DNA of 64,000 nt from Allolobophora icterica (taxonomy: Eukaryota; Annelida; Clitellata; Crassiclitellata; Lumbricidae): the NCBI GenBank assembly GCA_963556255.1, contig OY744607.1, forward strand, positions 46,423,611-46,487,610, given 5' to 3'. Every line of letters begins with the position of its first letter. Positions within the stretch are counted from its first letter, which is position 1. The position numbers were made by a program, and so were the translations under genes. The notes beneath the pieces were generated by a model, which saw nothing but the letters and a program-made list of their open reading frames with translations, was not told the origin of the DNA and did not search any database. Below are positions 1 through 12,013 of the stretch, piece after piece.

Positions 1-207
1 AGCTGAACTGACTGGGACAGACACCTCCATCCCCCGCAGCCGCAGGACCTCGACCGGTCCCAGCCTCTGGACCCGTATCCTTCTCGACACGGAGAGCCGC
101 CGATACAGGTCCTAAGACAGAACAATGGAGTTCATTCAATCGGGAAATTTATGTAGCGCCAAGTTATGAATTTCCGACAGTCTTCTGTTCGGTTGACGGT
201 TGGAGGG

Positions 208-505
208 GGCGCGGTTGTCTAGTGGTTAGCGTGCTGGACTGTCAGCCGAGAGGCCGGGAGTTCAAATCCCCGCCAGGGCTGAAATTTGTATCGAGATTTC
301 TGCTTCACTTGTTTTCTCTACCCAACTCAGCTATAATGAGTACACTGACCCAACAATGTTGGTTGGAAGATCAGACGGCGAGAGAGAGGACTGGCCACCC
401 GCCCTCATATGCCGAGGCTAAGAAAAGGAAGTTGCTAACACTTCATACCCATGGCTGCCTGAGCCTGCCTCTCAGTCTAGCTTAAGACACTGCTCCTCTT
501 CTTCC
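208..505 (+). repeat. tRNA-derived SINE, family A, copy 1
   Basis: The first ~70 bases look like a tRNA: an A-box-like TAGTGGTTAGCG, an Asp-like loop CTGTCAG and a B-box-like GTTCAAATCC. A shared unique body follows (CGAGATTTCTGCT, AGACGGCGAGAGAGAGGA, ATGCCGAGGCTAAGAA) and ends in CTTCTTCTTC-like sequence. Related copies lie at 20776-20801 plus 23073-23370, 38174-38460 and 63212-63370. The tRNA stems are degenerate, so this is a SINE and not a tRNA gene. Confidence 0.85.
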
Positions 506-838
506 ATTCGGTTGGCGCGCTGGATGTACCATCGAAAGTTGCGGGTACGAGCCTGCTTAGCTGACTGAATTCTTACGCTCACGTGCAATGCTTTGTGAAC
601 TACTAAAAGAGAGAAGTTCGTTAAACCAATCCAGAGAGGCATTGACAAATACTAAGTATTAGCGACTTCATTTTCTTAGCCTCTTCGAGTAAACCGAGTT
701 AGCGACGAGCTTAGAACTACAAGCACCCTGAGTTCCTGCGCAGCGCGCTCCGGGTGTAACCGGTTCGAATATGGAAGACAGATTCATTGAACTGATAACT
801 GAAGCAATTGTGAGACAGGAACAGACAGAAAATTAGAA

Positions 839-840
<2 letters not shown>

Positions 841-875
<35 letters not shown>

Positions 876-911
876 GGCAGGGAGACAGACAGACAGACAG
901 ACAGACAGACA
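841..911. repeat. (GACA)n microsatellite
   Basis: About 17 GACA/GACAGACA units, slightly interrupted. The flanking 506-840 holds only fragmentary tRNA-like sequence (GTAACCGGTTCGAATATGG near 757) and no gene that I can support. Confidence 0.9.
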
Positions 912-1084
912 TCTTATCTGGGACATTAATCATAATTAAAGGAAATGACGTTGTCGGAAAGTAAAGACTCCGACATCGCAAGACAATGGAACAAGAAGAG
1001 AAAGAAAAAGGACAAGAACTACAGAATGTATAGTTTCATCCACCAAAGACGAGATATGATCTGGAGACCACGCTCAATCAATCA

Positions 1085-1642
<558 letters not shown>

Positions 1643-2291
1643 ACATATACGTATGTATATTCTGTGAGGGTGTAATCTATTTGATCAATTTTTGGTTCAC
1701 ATCGGTTTAGTGTTCGTCCACAAGGGATCGGATAGAGATGAAGATTCAGACAAAGGAGCGCCTCTGAGTAGGTCTCTTGAAGAGGCGCTATATAAATATC
1801 CAGAACGAATGAAAAAGGAAGAAGAGTCAAAGTCTCCGACGGAAAGAGAGGCAGTGAAACAGGACAGAGAAAAAGGAACAGACAGAGACTGAAACAGAGA
1901 CACAGGAGCAAAGAGAGACATAGAAGCAGACAGAGGCATAGAAACAGACCGAAACAGAGAAAGAAACATGGAGACAGGCTGCAGAGGCAAAGAAACAGAC
2001 AGAGAGAAACAGCGAGAGAGACAGAACGACGTAGATTTGATCAGAACAATCATCATCTCATCTTAGTCTTCTCCCTCTTCCGTTTCTCCAAAGTTTTCAC
2101 GACCAAGACAAGTCGCATAGCCGATCTTTTTATGCCCACAGCGTCCAAGCAATCATGTAGCGCCAATCTAAAAAGCCCTTCAGTGGCGAATGGAGGCCAG
2201 TTACGTTGCATAGATATGCCACGTGATGTAATGTATCAAACAAGCTTTATAGCGCATTTCAAGCACCTTCAATAAGCGTTGTAATGTAGAG

Positions 2292-2296
<5 letters not shown>

Positions 2297-2369
<73 letters not shown>

Positions 2370-2480
2370 AATAGTAATAATAACAACAACAATAATAATA
2401 ATAATGATAATAACAATAACAATAATAATAATAATGATAATAACAATAACAATAATAATAATACCTGGCACATTAGAGTA
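2297..2480. repeat. (GAT)n followed by (AAT/AAC)n microsatellite
   Basis: A run of ATG/GAT units passes into AAT/AAC units. It adjoins the 3' splice-donor end of the minus-strand exon 3095-2465 and probably lies in the following intron. Poly-Ile, poly-Met and poly-Ser frames across it are artefacts. Confidence 0.85.
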
Positions 2481-3095
2481 GTGCTCGTCTCTCGCGTTGA
2501 AGCGACCATCTTGCTGCAGCAACTGATGATGAGGTGGCTGCTCTTCCACCATCCTGCTCTGGCTGCTGCTGCAGTATTTCGTCTGCATCTTCTTCATCTG
2601 CCTGTACATCACGTGATTCTGGTACTTGAGGTTGTTGACGAGATCTCGCAGGGAGGCCAGGTTATCGACGACGTCGTTCAAAATCGTCGCAACCTTCGAC
2701 CCCTCTGTCGACAATGGACCGACCCGGTCCGCTCCTTCCACGTTCTCCTCTATTTCCTCTTTTCCCTGCGTTTTCTGGGGTTTATCCATGAGACGCTTCC
2801 CTTCAAGTCTGTTCCCCTCCTTCACCTCCATTGAGGACGAAGCAGCGACCTTTGACCCGTCTTCGTTCCGCTCCACTGACTCCGCTGCCTTCAGCAGAGG
2901 CACGATCCCGTTCCGCTTTGACAAACCGGAACCGGAAATGAAATCTTCCGTCGAAGCGATGTACTTACCAGATGGCGCGAGTATCGACAAGGCTAGCGCT
3001 TCCTGTTTCCGGTTGGCCTTGGCGCTGCTGCTGAGACAGGAACATAGATTCGTCGCAGACAGAAGACAAAGGAGGAGCAGAAGAGAAATTGGCAT
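2465..3095 (-). CDS. hypothetical secreted protein, first coding exon
   Basis: The minus-strand frame starts at ATG 3095 (MPISLLLLLC). A hydrophobic stretch at residues 1-20 looks like a signal peptide. A polar body of about 190 residues follows, with basic pairs in SKRNG and LEGKRL (the latter a G-K-R processing or amidation-like site) and a predicted helical, coiled-coil-like segment (ATILNDVVDNLASLRDLV). A splice donor fits at CCAG|GTATTA (2464), just before a trinucleotide array, so the reading frame continuing into poly-Ile is probably intron. I recognise no family. It could be a peptide-hormone precursor or a short secreted coiled-coil protein; an exon of an unrelated gene or a chance frame cannot be excluded. 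Base composition is GC-balanced and unlike the surrounding repeats, which supports coding. Confidence 0.5.
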
Positions 3096-3201
3096 CGTTG
3101 CAGACAATTGGACCTGTTAGCGGTAACTGTGATTCCTGACAAAGTAGAACACATAGCAACTCTCAGATGGCAATTACAAGGCGCTTAATTAAAATTTTCA
3201 C

Positions 3202-3292
3202 ACATACATATGTACGTACATACATACATACATACATACATACATACATACATACATACATACATACATACATACATACATACATACATACA

Positions 3293-3326
<34 letters not shown>

Positions 3327-3334
3327 CATACACA
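3202..3334. repeat. (CATA)n microsatellite
   Basis: Pure ACAT/CATA units. A MITE was inserted at its right end (3335), so this array and 3788-4215 were probably one array before insertion. Confidence 0.9.
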
Positions 3335-3787
3335 CAGTGGCGGCGATCTTGTCTGAGAGGTGGGGGGGGACGACCGGTTTTGGAAAATCTTGTCCCAAAA
3401 AATTATTTTCCAAAACTTCATCTCCGAAAAATTTCGCTTTCATCTCCGAAAAAAGTTGATGACCTTTTTTTGGTCATTCGCCACGTTTTACAACTTTTTC
3501 CCGTCTCCCGGCAATAACCCTTTTTTATGATTTCTTCGTCTAAAAAAATTTAACTTTTTTGACGAATTCCTTCGCCTTTCTCATAATTTTGGGGGACACT
3601 TCTGCTCAAAATTTTTTTTTACCTCGTCTGGTCAAAAACGATGCGAAAACCCTCACGCGCAACTACATTTCTCAGCCTTTTTGGTGTTTCTTCAAAATGT
3701 GGGGGGACAAATGCATGGAGTGTCCCCCCCCCTCTTAAAGGTGGGGGGACATGTTCCCCCGTCCCCCTCCCTAGATCGCCGCCCATG
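3335..3787. mobile_element. hAT-type MITE, family F1 (453 bp)
   Basis: Begins CAGTGGCGGCGATC and ends GATCGCCGCCCATG, which are inverted repeats. The inner G/C runs (GGTGGGGGGG, CCCCCGTCCCCC) are also inverted. Flanking 8-mers are catacaca and tacacaca, an imperfect match inside a CATA array. No coding capacity. Confidence 0.85.
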
Positions 3788-4162
3788 TACACACATACAT
3801 ATGTATGACATACATCCTACATGTATACAAACATACAAATATACATGCATACATACATACATGATCCCAAGCATGTATTATACATTCATATATATGCAAA
3901 CATAAATATGCACATAAAGACATACATACACACACACATACATACATACATACATACATACATACATACATACATACATACATACATACATACACACACA
4001 TTCATACATACATACATACATACATACATACATACATACATACATACATACATACATACATACATACATACATACATACACACACATTCATACATACATA
4101 CATACATACATACATACATACATACATACATACATACATACATACATACATACATACATACA

Positions 4163-4194
<32 letters not shown>

Positions 4195-4215
4195 CATACA
4201 TACATGCATACATAC
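3788..4215. repeat. (CATA)n microsatellite, long
   Basis: About 400 bases of CATA units with CACA and TTCATA variants. All ORFs here (repeated Tyr-Ile-His-Thr and the complement) are artefacts. Confidence 0.95.
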
Positions 4216-5794
4216 AAAACCCCTGTACATACAAAAGCAATCAGAATACGGAGACGATCTTCCGGGAGAACAAGTGTTCGGATCTGAGAGGTCGAGTTAG
4301 TTCGAGCTGCGTATCATCTTCAAGACAACATTCCTCCTCCCCACGCATGTCCTCTTCCCTACTCCTCCCACTCTTCCCCTTCCTCCTTATCCTCTCCCTC
4401 CTCCTATTGCGTATTACGTGCATCAGTCGTTCTATCTATTCATCTATTCCGCGTTTGGTCCACTGGGCAACCCCTTCCCACTGTTTCCCTCCCTCTCTCT
4501 CCCTCTCTCTCCCTCTGCCTGCTTCTTCCAGTTGCAGCAGCAGTAGTCACTGGGAGGGAGAAAGGAACGGACAAACGGACGGACGGAGTGAAAGAGGGAG
4601 GAAGGGAGAAAAGGAAGAAGAGAGGGAGGCGCTCTCCTTGGACAATGGACAGTGGACAGGCAACAGATGGGTGCACAGACAGACAAACAGCGAAAGGAAG
4701 ACTCACGCACACAGACAACAAGAAACAGGAAGAAAGAGAGAAAGAGAAGAAGAGAGAATGTCAGGCAATGAGACGCAGAAGAAAGGTCGAAGAAGTTGTA
4801 CACCTTACAATAAAATGTTACAGTATGCATATTCATAATATAATATATATATAATTCAACAAACTTGGAAATATATATATATCAATGTAAATACTATGCA
4901 TATATGCAAATATATATATAATATATACGTATATATATATATACATATACACATATGTGAATATAATTTATACATGTATCTATGGATTCACTTAGTAAAT
5001 GTTTCTCTGTTTGTAGAGAAGCAGACAATCGAATAGTTTCGATTATAAATCTAATCGAATCTCACGAGACCATCGTGGGTGGTCCTCGGTGGGGGAGGAA
5101 GAAGAAATAAAGGGTGGGGGAGTGTGGGGCTGAGTTGGCACTCTACGTAACCCGCAGTCGTAAAGATCGATCGATCTATAACCGGCGCTGATTGGCTTCT
5201 ATGGATTTCAATTTTCGTTGCGTAGATCGATCGATGTTCGTTGAGGATTGTGGGGGTGGGGTGGGGAGCGATTCACCCAATCCAGAAAACACAGGGGGCA
5301 CCTGATTCTGCGTTGCGGCCGATGCATTAACCCCTGAAAGGGATCCCACCCTCATTCTTATCCCCATCGGTCATTTCGAGAAGGACCCCATCGTCGGAGG
5401 TGGGGAGTTTTACCCTAAGCCAGTCTGTGTTGTCCCGGGAGTGATGATCATAACCACCCCCTTTGATTTCGTTAACGGAAATCGATTTCTCTGCTTGAGT
5501 TCATTACTTGTGGAACAATAGCATTCGCGGAGGGAATTTTCCGATGTATCATCACCATCACTCCATCTTCATACATGCATATGTGCGTACATACATACAC
5601 AAATACATACATGATACATACATTCATAGATGCAATGTAAAGACAAAGGAGAGACGCATAGATTCGGTGATACATAAGCACATATACAAACACACACACG
5701 GACAAATAGACATACAAATAATAGTCTAACAGACAAACAGAATTTTGAAGCAGACACGCTGAAACGGGTAGACGCATTGAGAGAGATAAACAGG

Positions 5795-5796
<2 letters not shown>
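4216..5796. other. Intergenic, low complexity, no gene seen
   Basis: Holds C/T-rich (4330-4520) and A/G-rich (4550-4800) strands, an AT-rich block (4830-4975) and short GATCGATC repeats near 5170 and 5230. ORFs here follow the base-composition bias and show no family signature. Confidence 0.6.
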
Positions 5797-5880
<84 letters not shown>

Positions 5881-5925
5881 CACAGACAGACACACAGACA
5901 GACAGACAGACAGACAGAGGGACAG
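5797..5925. repeat. (GACA)n microsatellite
   Basis: About 30 units with a few CACA variants. Confidence 0.95.
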
Positions 5926-6061
5926 ACGGACATAGATATCGACAGGTCCCTCCAACGGAGATCTTCCTTCGATGGCTAAGACCCCCATCGTCCGATTCAA
6001 TCGCCCATCAGATTCTGATCATCTCCTCCTAAGATGGGAATGACGCAAGGAATTCGATCCA

Positions 6062-6067
6062 ATCTTT
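6062..6067 (-). terminator. possible polyadenylation signal (minus strand)
   Basis: AATAAA on the minus strand, about 385 bases past the stop codon of the candidate exon 6718-6451. Suggestive only; the AT content allows chance hits. Confidence 0.3.
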
Positions 6068-6108
6068 ATTATAATCCGCAACTGACTTATAAATCACTGA
6101 CATAAAAG

Positions 6109-6450
6109 TCAAGGAAATCCACACATACAGACACAGAAACAGCAACACATACAATCAGCCACACACAGGAACGCAAAGCCAGACACAGAAACAGCCACAC
6201 ATTCTAACAGACAGACACAGAAACAGCCACGAATACAAAAAGCCAGACACAGAAACAGCCACACATACAAACAGCCAGACATAGAAACAGTCACACATTC
6301 TAACTGCCAAACACAGAAACAACTACAAATACAAACAGCCAGACATAGAAACAGCCACACATACAAACAGCCATACCCAGAAACAGCCACACATACAAAC
6401 AGCCAGACACAGCGAAATCCAGACATACCAACAGCGAGACACAGAAACAG
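6109..6450. repeat. degenerate ~30-bp tandem repeat
   Basis: About ten copies of a unit containing ACAGAAACAGCCACACATA and CAAACAGCCAGACA, with variable spacing. It would lie in the 3' untranslated region of the 6718-6451 candidate if that exon is real. Confidence 0.8.
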
Positions 6451-6718
6451 CTAGACACATCTACACGTATACCTCGTTTGTTTAGCGCAGTTGTTTTTCT
6501 GCCTCCAGATGAAACTATTCTCCTGACAGTTGGTTATAACTTTCGTCGCTGTCCAACACGAACTGCATCTCAAGAAGTCAATAAATGACTCGATGAATTC
6601 CCTGGACAGCAATTGTTCGCTGTTATAGGAGACAAAAGAGTTCTCTGCTATTGTTCCCGTGGATGATGGGCTCTCGATTCCTACATCGAAGAGGCGTTGT
6701 TTCTCAGAGATGTTCCTT
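6451..6718 (-). CDS. candidate terminal exon of a Cys-containing protein
   Basis: A minus-strand frame of about 88 codons runs from a possible acceptor (CTTAAG|AAGGAAC, 6719) to a TAG at 6453-6451. The tail has clustered cysteines: LRCSSCW, TNCQEN, NNCAKQ and a final TCRCV. Such spacing resembles small secreted disulfide-rich domains, but I recognise no family. Upstream the frame continues into the (GAT)n array as poly-Asp, so an acceptor near 6718 is the more likely exon edge. A minus-strand AATAAA lies at 6067-6062. An internal splice donor (ACGAG|GTATAC, 6469) would be an alternative end. Confidence 0.35.
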
Positions 6719-6749
6719 CTTAAGATGAATCCTTTAGTTTCGTTAATAG

Positions 6750-7655
<906 letters not shown>

Positions 7656-7789
7656 ATAATATTATCATTTTTTTATTAACTTCAGACTTAGGGATACATG
7701 TAATCCCTCAGGAATCAGATACTAAATAAGTGCGAATTAATCTCTGGAGTGACCATCTTCATCGTGACCTGGAAGTGCAAAAGTGTTGT

Positions 7790-7965
7790 GGAAGGCGGGT
7801 GCGTTGAAGCGCTGGACTGTCACAGCTAAGCGTTGGAAGAGAAAGCTAGCTTCCCTTGGGTCACCTCAGACCTGGCTCAGAAGACGTCCAAGGTCCTTGA
7901 CGAATGCTTGTCCAGCAGCATTGATTGGGCCGAAGGTCTCAAAGACCAGTGGCACGAAACAATAG

Positions 7966-7975
<10 letters not shown>
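7790..7975 (-). pseudogene. LINE fragment (C-terminal region, PDG-type)
   Basis: The minus strand encodes VPLVFETFGPINAAGQAF, then GRLLSQV and, after a break, LAVTVQRFNA-like sequence. This is clearly related to the plus-strand LINE ends at 35515-35690 (VETFDPLNREGLAFL...RLSK...VMVQRFNA). It is broken by a stop and frame changes. Confidence 0.6.
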
Positions 7976-8114
<139 letters not shown>

Positions 8115-8174
8115 TCAGACTTTGGGATACCTTTTTCAGATGGCTTATCCACCACAGACTACACCTGTCGCTTA

Positions 8175-8275
8175 GTGAGCTGATCTTCTGGATATTGACC
8201 TGATTACGGCTTGGATCTGGTATGCCATCGGTTGATGCCTTGTACAACAGACATCGGCGCGATAGAAGATAGGCC
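8175..8275 (+). repeat. dispersed repeat D
   Basis: Shares ATTGACCTGATTACGGCTTG, then TGCCATCGGTTGATGC and GACATCGGCGCGATAGAAG with copies at 32520-32610, 32680-32710 (part) and 48008-48098. Probably the 3' part of a SINE. Confidence 0.65.
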
Positions 8276-8414
8276 CTAATGACTGCAATAACAATTACAT
8301 TAGACATCAACCTAAGGCGCTTTATATAATATCTCGATACAGATAATACTTTACCCTCCTACAGAGGTCAGCAGGGTAATTGAAGCGAGGCGATGGGAAA
8401 CATTAAGTACCATA

Positions 8415-8790
8415 AATAGATGGGAATTTTACGTTTAAAGGAGAAATTGGTCTCATTTACAGATGGGAAGAGTAAAAGTTTTACGTTTAAAGCAGAAACT
8501 ATAGTCTCATTTACAGATGGGAAGCGAAAAAGGTTTGCGTTAAAAGCAGGAATTAGTCTCACCGACAGATGGGAGGAGAAAACGTTTTGCGCTCAAAGCA
8601 AAAATTAGTCTTATTTACAGATGAGAAACGTAAAAGTTTTGCATTTAAAACAGAAATTAGTCTCATTTAGAGATGGGAACAGTAAAATTTTGCATTTAAA
8701 GCAGAAATTAGTCTCAGTTAGAGATGGGAAGAGTAAAAATTTGAATTTAAAGCAGAAACTAGTCTCATTTGAAGGGAAGTGTAAAAGTTG
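8415..8790 (+). repeat. ~54-bp minisatellite, block 1
   Basis: About seven units of the form GCAGAAATTAGTCTCATTTA / CAGATGGGAAGAGTAAAAG / TTTTGCGTTTAAA. The same unit recurs at 10745-10880, on the other side of the phytochelatin-synthase-like gene. Confidence 0.9.
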
Positions 8791-8942
8791 AAGTTTTCGT
8801 GTAGTGCCAGTCTCAAGCTTGGTCATAAAGAAGGCCTACCCAAATCATCTTTTATTACACAGCGTTAAATAGCAGGTTAACTAACAGAATCTTTGCGCTT
8901 TCCAGATTTCGCCAACATTGTATAGGCCTACTGGCTGGTAGC

Positions 8943-9175
8943 CATAGGCGGCGATCCCGGGGGTCGAGGGGGACAAGACCCCTCCACCTTCAAGAGTGGG
9001 GGGACACATTATACATTTTGCCCCCCCCCCACATTTTGAAGAATTACCAAAAAAAGGTAAGCAGATTCACGCGCGAAAAAAAGTTGACCTGTTTTGATCA
9101 GATCAGTTCAAAACTTTTTTGACCAGATCATTTCTAAAGTGCCCCCCCACCTGTCAAACAAGATCGCCGCCACTG
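8943..9175. mobile_element. hAT-type MITE, family F1 (233 bp)
   Basis: Ends CATAGGCGGCGATC and GATCGCCGCCACTG. Flanking 8-mers ctggtagc and gtggtagc match at 7 of 8 positions, as expected of an older 8-bp target duplication. Confidence 0.85.
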
Positions 9176-9748
9176 GTGGTAGCTTATGAGTTAATTATAC
9201 GATGAGCCTGCAAACAATTATTGGATTGAAATTTGAAAGTAAAGTGAATTTCTGTGAATTTCCAATGAATTTCTGCATTAGACCTACCTTTAGCGTTAAC
9301 GGACACTTTTACTTAGTCGCCGCTAGAGCAACGGAGCAGCATCGACAGAAAAATATTAGCCCTCTTTTTCTTGGTGGTTCATGGTTGACGCGTTTATCGA
9401 GTATACGGAGTAAACAGAAATTATTCTTTTGTTTTGAAGAACGTGGGTTTATTGGCAGTGCAGTGGGATCGCTTCTTGAGTTTAATCATTCTTAAATGTT
9501 TAAATTAAAATATTATTTGTTGCTGCTAAAGTGTGCAAACACTTCAAATTTTTGTTAGAAGTTCACGTCGTTATTAACGTACCCTGTAGACTTTGCACTA
9601 ACCTGGAACTTAATGGGGTTAACGTACGCTAGAGGACAGAGCCAAGTTTTGCAGCTTATCGAAAGCCCGATTAAACTGCATAATTTCAGGAACTGTTGGT
9701 TGCTTTAGAAGAACTTTATTTAATTCATGCAGTTTCTTCAGTTGAAAA

Positions 9749-10411
9749 ATGGCTTCCAAAGATCTGATCAGCCTACATTCAGACGCTGGGCAGAAGCTAC
9801 TCGCCGATGTAAAAACAGGACAAGATGGCAGCTATCAGCATTTTCTTCACGAGATCTTCGCCAAGCAGGCCACAGACTTTACGTGCGGCATTGCATCTTT
9901 CGCCATGGTTATGTCCGCCCATGCAGCATCAAACCTGAACTTGGAGTCGCCAGTGGACAAGAATAAACTGCCATACTTGGAGTCGAACGTCTTCAGCTAT
10001 CCAGAGACGCTTGCCGTTACCAATCTGTTACAACTGCGAGATGGCGGGGGTTTGACACTCGACCGTCTCGGGGATCTTTTCATCTCACACGGTTGCAAGA
10101 TCAAACTGAGACACGCAACAGATTCTTCACCAGAAGAATTTCGATCAGATGTCACCACGGCGCTGAACCACCATGACTCTGCCTCCGGTGTAGTCATAAA
10201 CTATGAGATGGATGTGTTGAGTCAGGGTATACCGTATGGGCATATCACCCCTCTTGGGGCGTATCATGCTTCTACTGATCGCGCGCTCATTTTGGATACT
10301 TGCTCCGAAACAGAGGAATGCTGGGCCAAAGTGGATGACCTGTTCATTGCAATGGACACTATAGACAATGAGTGCGGCAAGACCCGTGGCTATATCGTCG
10401 TGAATTTCTGA
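9749..10411 (+). CDS. phytochelatin-synthase-like protein (short, bacterial type), intronless
   Basis: The 220-residue protein matches the papain-like phytochelatin synthase catalytic fold (peptidase family C83), which transfers or cleaves gamma-glutamylcysteine units of glutathione. Visible landmarks: QATDFTCGIAS with the presumed nucleophile Cys46, GHITPLGAYH with His165, and LILD with Asp183. The His-Asp spacing of 18 equals that of plant enzymes. The segments GLTLDRLGDLFISHG and IDNECGKTRGYIVV recall the short cyanobacterial homologues, which mostly hydrolyse glutathione. There is no Cys-rich C-terminal domain, unlike longer animal and plant enzymes of about 370-480 residues. The start has a good context (AAAAATGG). 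A 5' UTR intron is possible, since acceptors (TTTCAG, TTCTTCAG) precede the ATG; the coding part has no intron and no stop. Cytosolic; no signal peptide. Whether it makes phytochelatins or only hydrolyses glutathione cannot be told from sequence. Confidence 0.88.
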   Translation: MASKDLISLHSDAGQKLLADVKTGQDGSYQHFLHEIFAKQATDFTCGIASFAMVMSAHAASNLNLESPVDKNKLPYLESNVFSYPETLAVTNLLQLRDGGGLTLDRLGDLFISHGCKIKLRHATDSSPEEFRSDVTTALNHHDSASGVVINYEMDVLSQGIPYGHITPLGAYHASTDRALILDTCSETEECWAKVDDLFIAMDTIDNECGKTRGYIVVNF

Positions 10412-10541
10412 GTATCTTTCAGATTTGTCTTTTTGTGGAGTCGTTCCAACTGGAAGTACTTTCATCTGATGTGGGGCATTAACATACACAATGCATAAAA
10501 GTATTGTATTGTATTGTATCTAAACATTTATAAAAAGTAAT

Positions 10542-10547
10542 AATAAA
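10542..10547 (+). terminator. polyadenylation signal AATAAA
   Basis: AATAAA 131 bases after the stop codon of the phytochelatin-synthase-like gene, in an AT-rich stretch. Plausible 3' end, not proven. Confidence 0.45.
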
Positions 10548-10559
10548 ACATTTATAAAA

Positions 10560-10745
10560 GTAATAATAAGCATGTTAAGAAAATAATAAGTATGTCAAGA
10601 AAACTAATAATATGTATATTAAGAGAAATAATAATAAGTATGTTAAGAAAAATAAATAATTATGTTTGGAAAATAAAATAAGTATGTTCAGAAAAAGAAG
10701 TATGTTAAAAAAATTGACATTAAGTATGTTAATAAAAGTAAGTAT
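10560..10745 (+). repeat. ~20-bp AT-rich tandem repeat
   Basis: Repeats of AATAATAAGTATGTTAAGAA with variants, just after the presumed poly(A) signal. Confidence 0.75.
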
Positions 10746-10880
10746 GTTTTGCGTTTAAAGCTGAAATTAGTCTCGTTTAGAGATGGAAAGAGTAAAAGTT
10801 TTGCGTTTAAAGCAGAAATTAGTCTCATTTACCGATCGAAGAGTAAGTAAAAGTTTTGCATTTAAAGCAGAAATCATAAT
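10745..10880 (+). repeat. ~54-bp minisatellite, block 2
   Basis: About two and a half units of the repeat seen at 8415-8790, same orientation (TTTTGCGTTTAAAGCAGAAA, TTAGTCTCATTTACCGAT). Confidence 0.88.
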
Positions 10881-10939
10881 CCATTGGAGAAGTCAGGTCG
10901 AAAGTTTAGAGCGAAAATTCTTGGTAATAGATCAACTTA

Positions 10940-11020
10940 CTACTACTAGTACTACTACTACTACTACTACTACTACTAGTCTACTACTACTAATACTACT
11001 ACTACTGCTACTACTACTAC

Positions 11021-11106
<86 letters not shown>
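10940..11106. repeat. (ACT)n followed by (AGT)n, self-complementary
   Basis: About 75 bases of ACT/TAC units directly followed by about 85 bases of TAG units, which are the reverse complement. The single strand can fold into a long hairpin. Confidence 0.9.
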
Positions 11107-11107
<1 letters not shown>

Positions 11108-11154
11108 GCCCTATTACTATTATGTTTATTATTACTAGTATTAATTTTGGGCCC

Positions 11155-11310
11155 TATTATTCTGCATTTATTAAGCGCCACTGCTTAATGACTAAGCATC
11201 AATCGATGGCGTTGAGCTGTTGTGAGTGAAGGACTTGTTCAAGGTCCTCACACAGTAACCGTCTAAGGGGAGAAGGATCGAACCCTTACTCTCCAGAGTG
11301 TCGAACACGA
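11155..11310 (-). repeat. tRNA-derived SINE, family B (minus strand)
   Basis: Reverse complement shows GAGAGTAAGGGTTCGATCC (B-box-like), then ACTGTGTGAGGACCTTGA and AGTCCTTCACTCACAA. It matches the plus-strand copies at 46565-46815 and 38500-38690. A related snippet (TGACTAGGCATCAATCG) lies near 17370. Confidence 0.75.
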
Positions 11311-12013
11311 AGAGACAGCCTGTAAAGGAAAGCACATAACAGAATGAACGAAGGTGATAAGCAAATACCTCGAGTATATAGGAAGATCTACAGTTGACGG
11401 AAGTCGAACGAAGAATAACTGGACAGAGAGACTGACGCTATTTGGTAGTGAAACGATCGATTCATTGATCTTCTGATCAATCCTATGTTGCGTTCACACA
11501 ACGACACACGAGTCTTACACGAACCGATATATGTGCACGCGGCCTATTCAAGCTCAGTGCTTCACCGAGCTTGCATAATAGGGCCTATATAGGGGAATGC
11601 GGTCGCTATAGAAACTCGTTTACATTGCCTATGTTGGCCCCTCTAATTGGAACCATCTTCCGCAGGAATTTCAGCCTCAGATCCTCAGCCTTTCTCCTGC
11701 CCTGTTCCGGAAACGCCTTTAGTCCATTTTATTTGTTAATGTGACTTGGGTCACACTGACTTGGGTCTGGAGCGACTCCGAATCGCTGAGTAGCTCTATA
11801 AATGTATCAATTTTAAAGGGCGTATACAACTTCGCCCCACAGAGTGTTTGTGACAATCCTCTCCTCCCTTGCCTTGCCTTTCCTTTCCCTTCTTCCTTCC
11901 CTCCCTCTCCCCCTTCTACTATGTAAGAATTTCGTGTGTCCTGGCCGCCATTTTAAGGTCCCTCACATAAAACAAAGTACACTGAGACCACGATAGTGCT
12001 AAACAGATGTAAA
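11311..12013. other. No gene seen
   Basis: Unique-looking sequence with a C/T-rich stretch at 11860-11915. The short ORFs have no recognisable features. Confidence 0.5.

Noticed and set aside
208..280. tRNA-Asp gene
   Set aside because: A- and B-box-like motifs are present but the stems do not pair well, and the sequence is the head of a repeated SINE.
8415..8790. CRISPR-like regular repeats
   Set aside because: Units are contiguous with no unique spacers, and the genome is eukaryotic.
9202..9495. 97-codon ORF upstream of the phytochelatin-synthase-like gene
   Set aside because: No family signature and no splice signals that would join it in frame; possibly promoter or UTR DNA.
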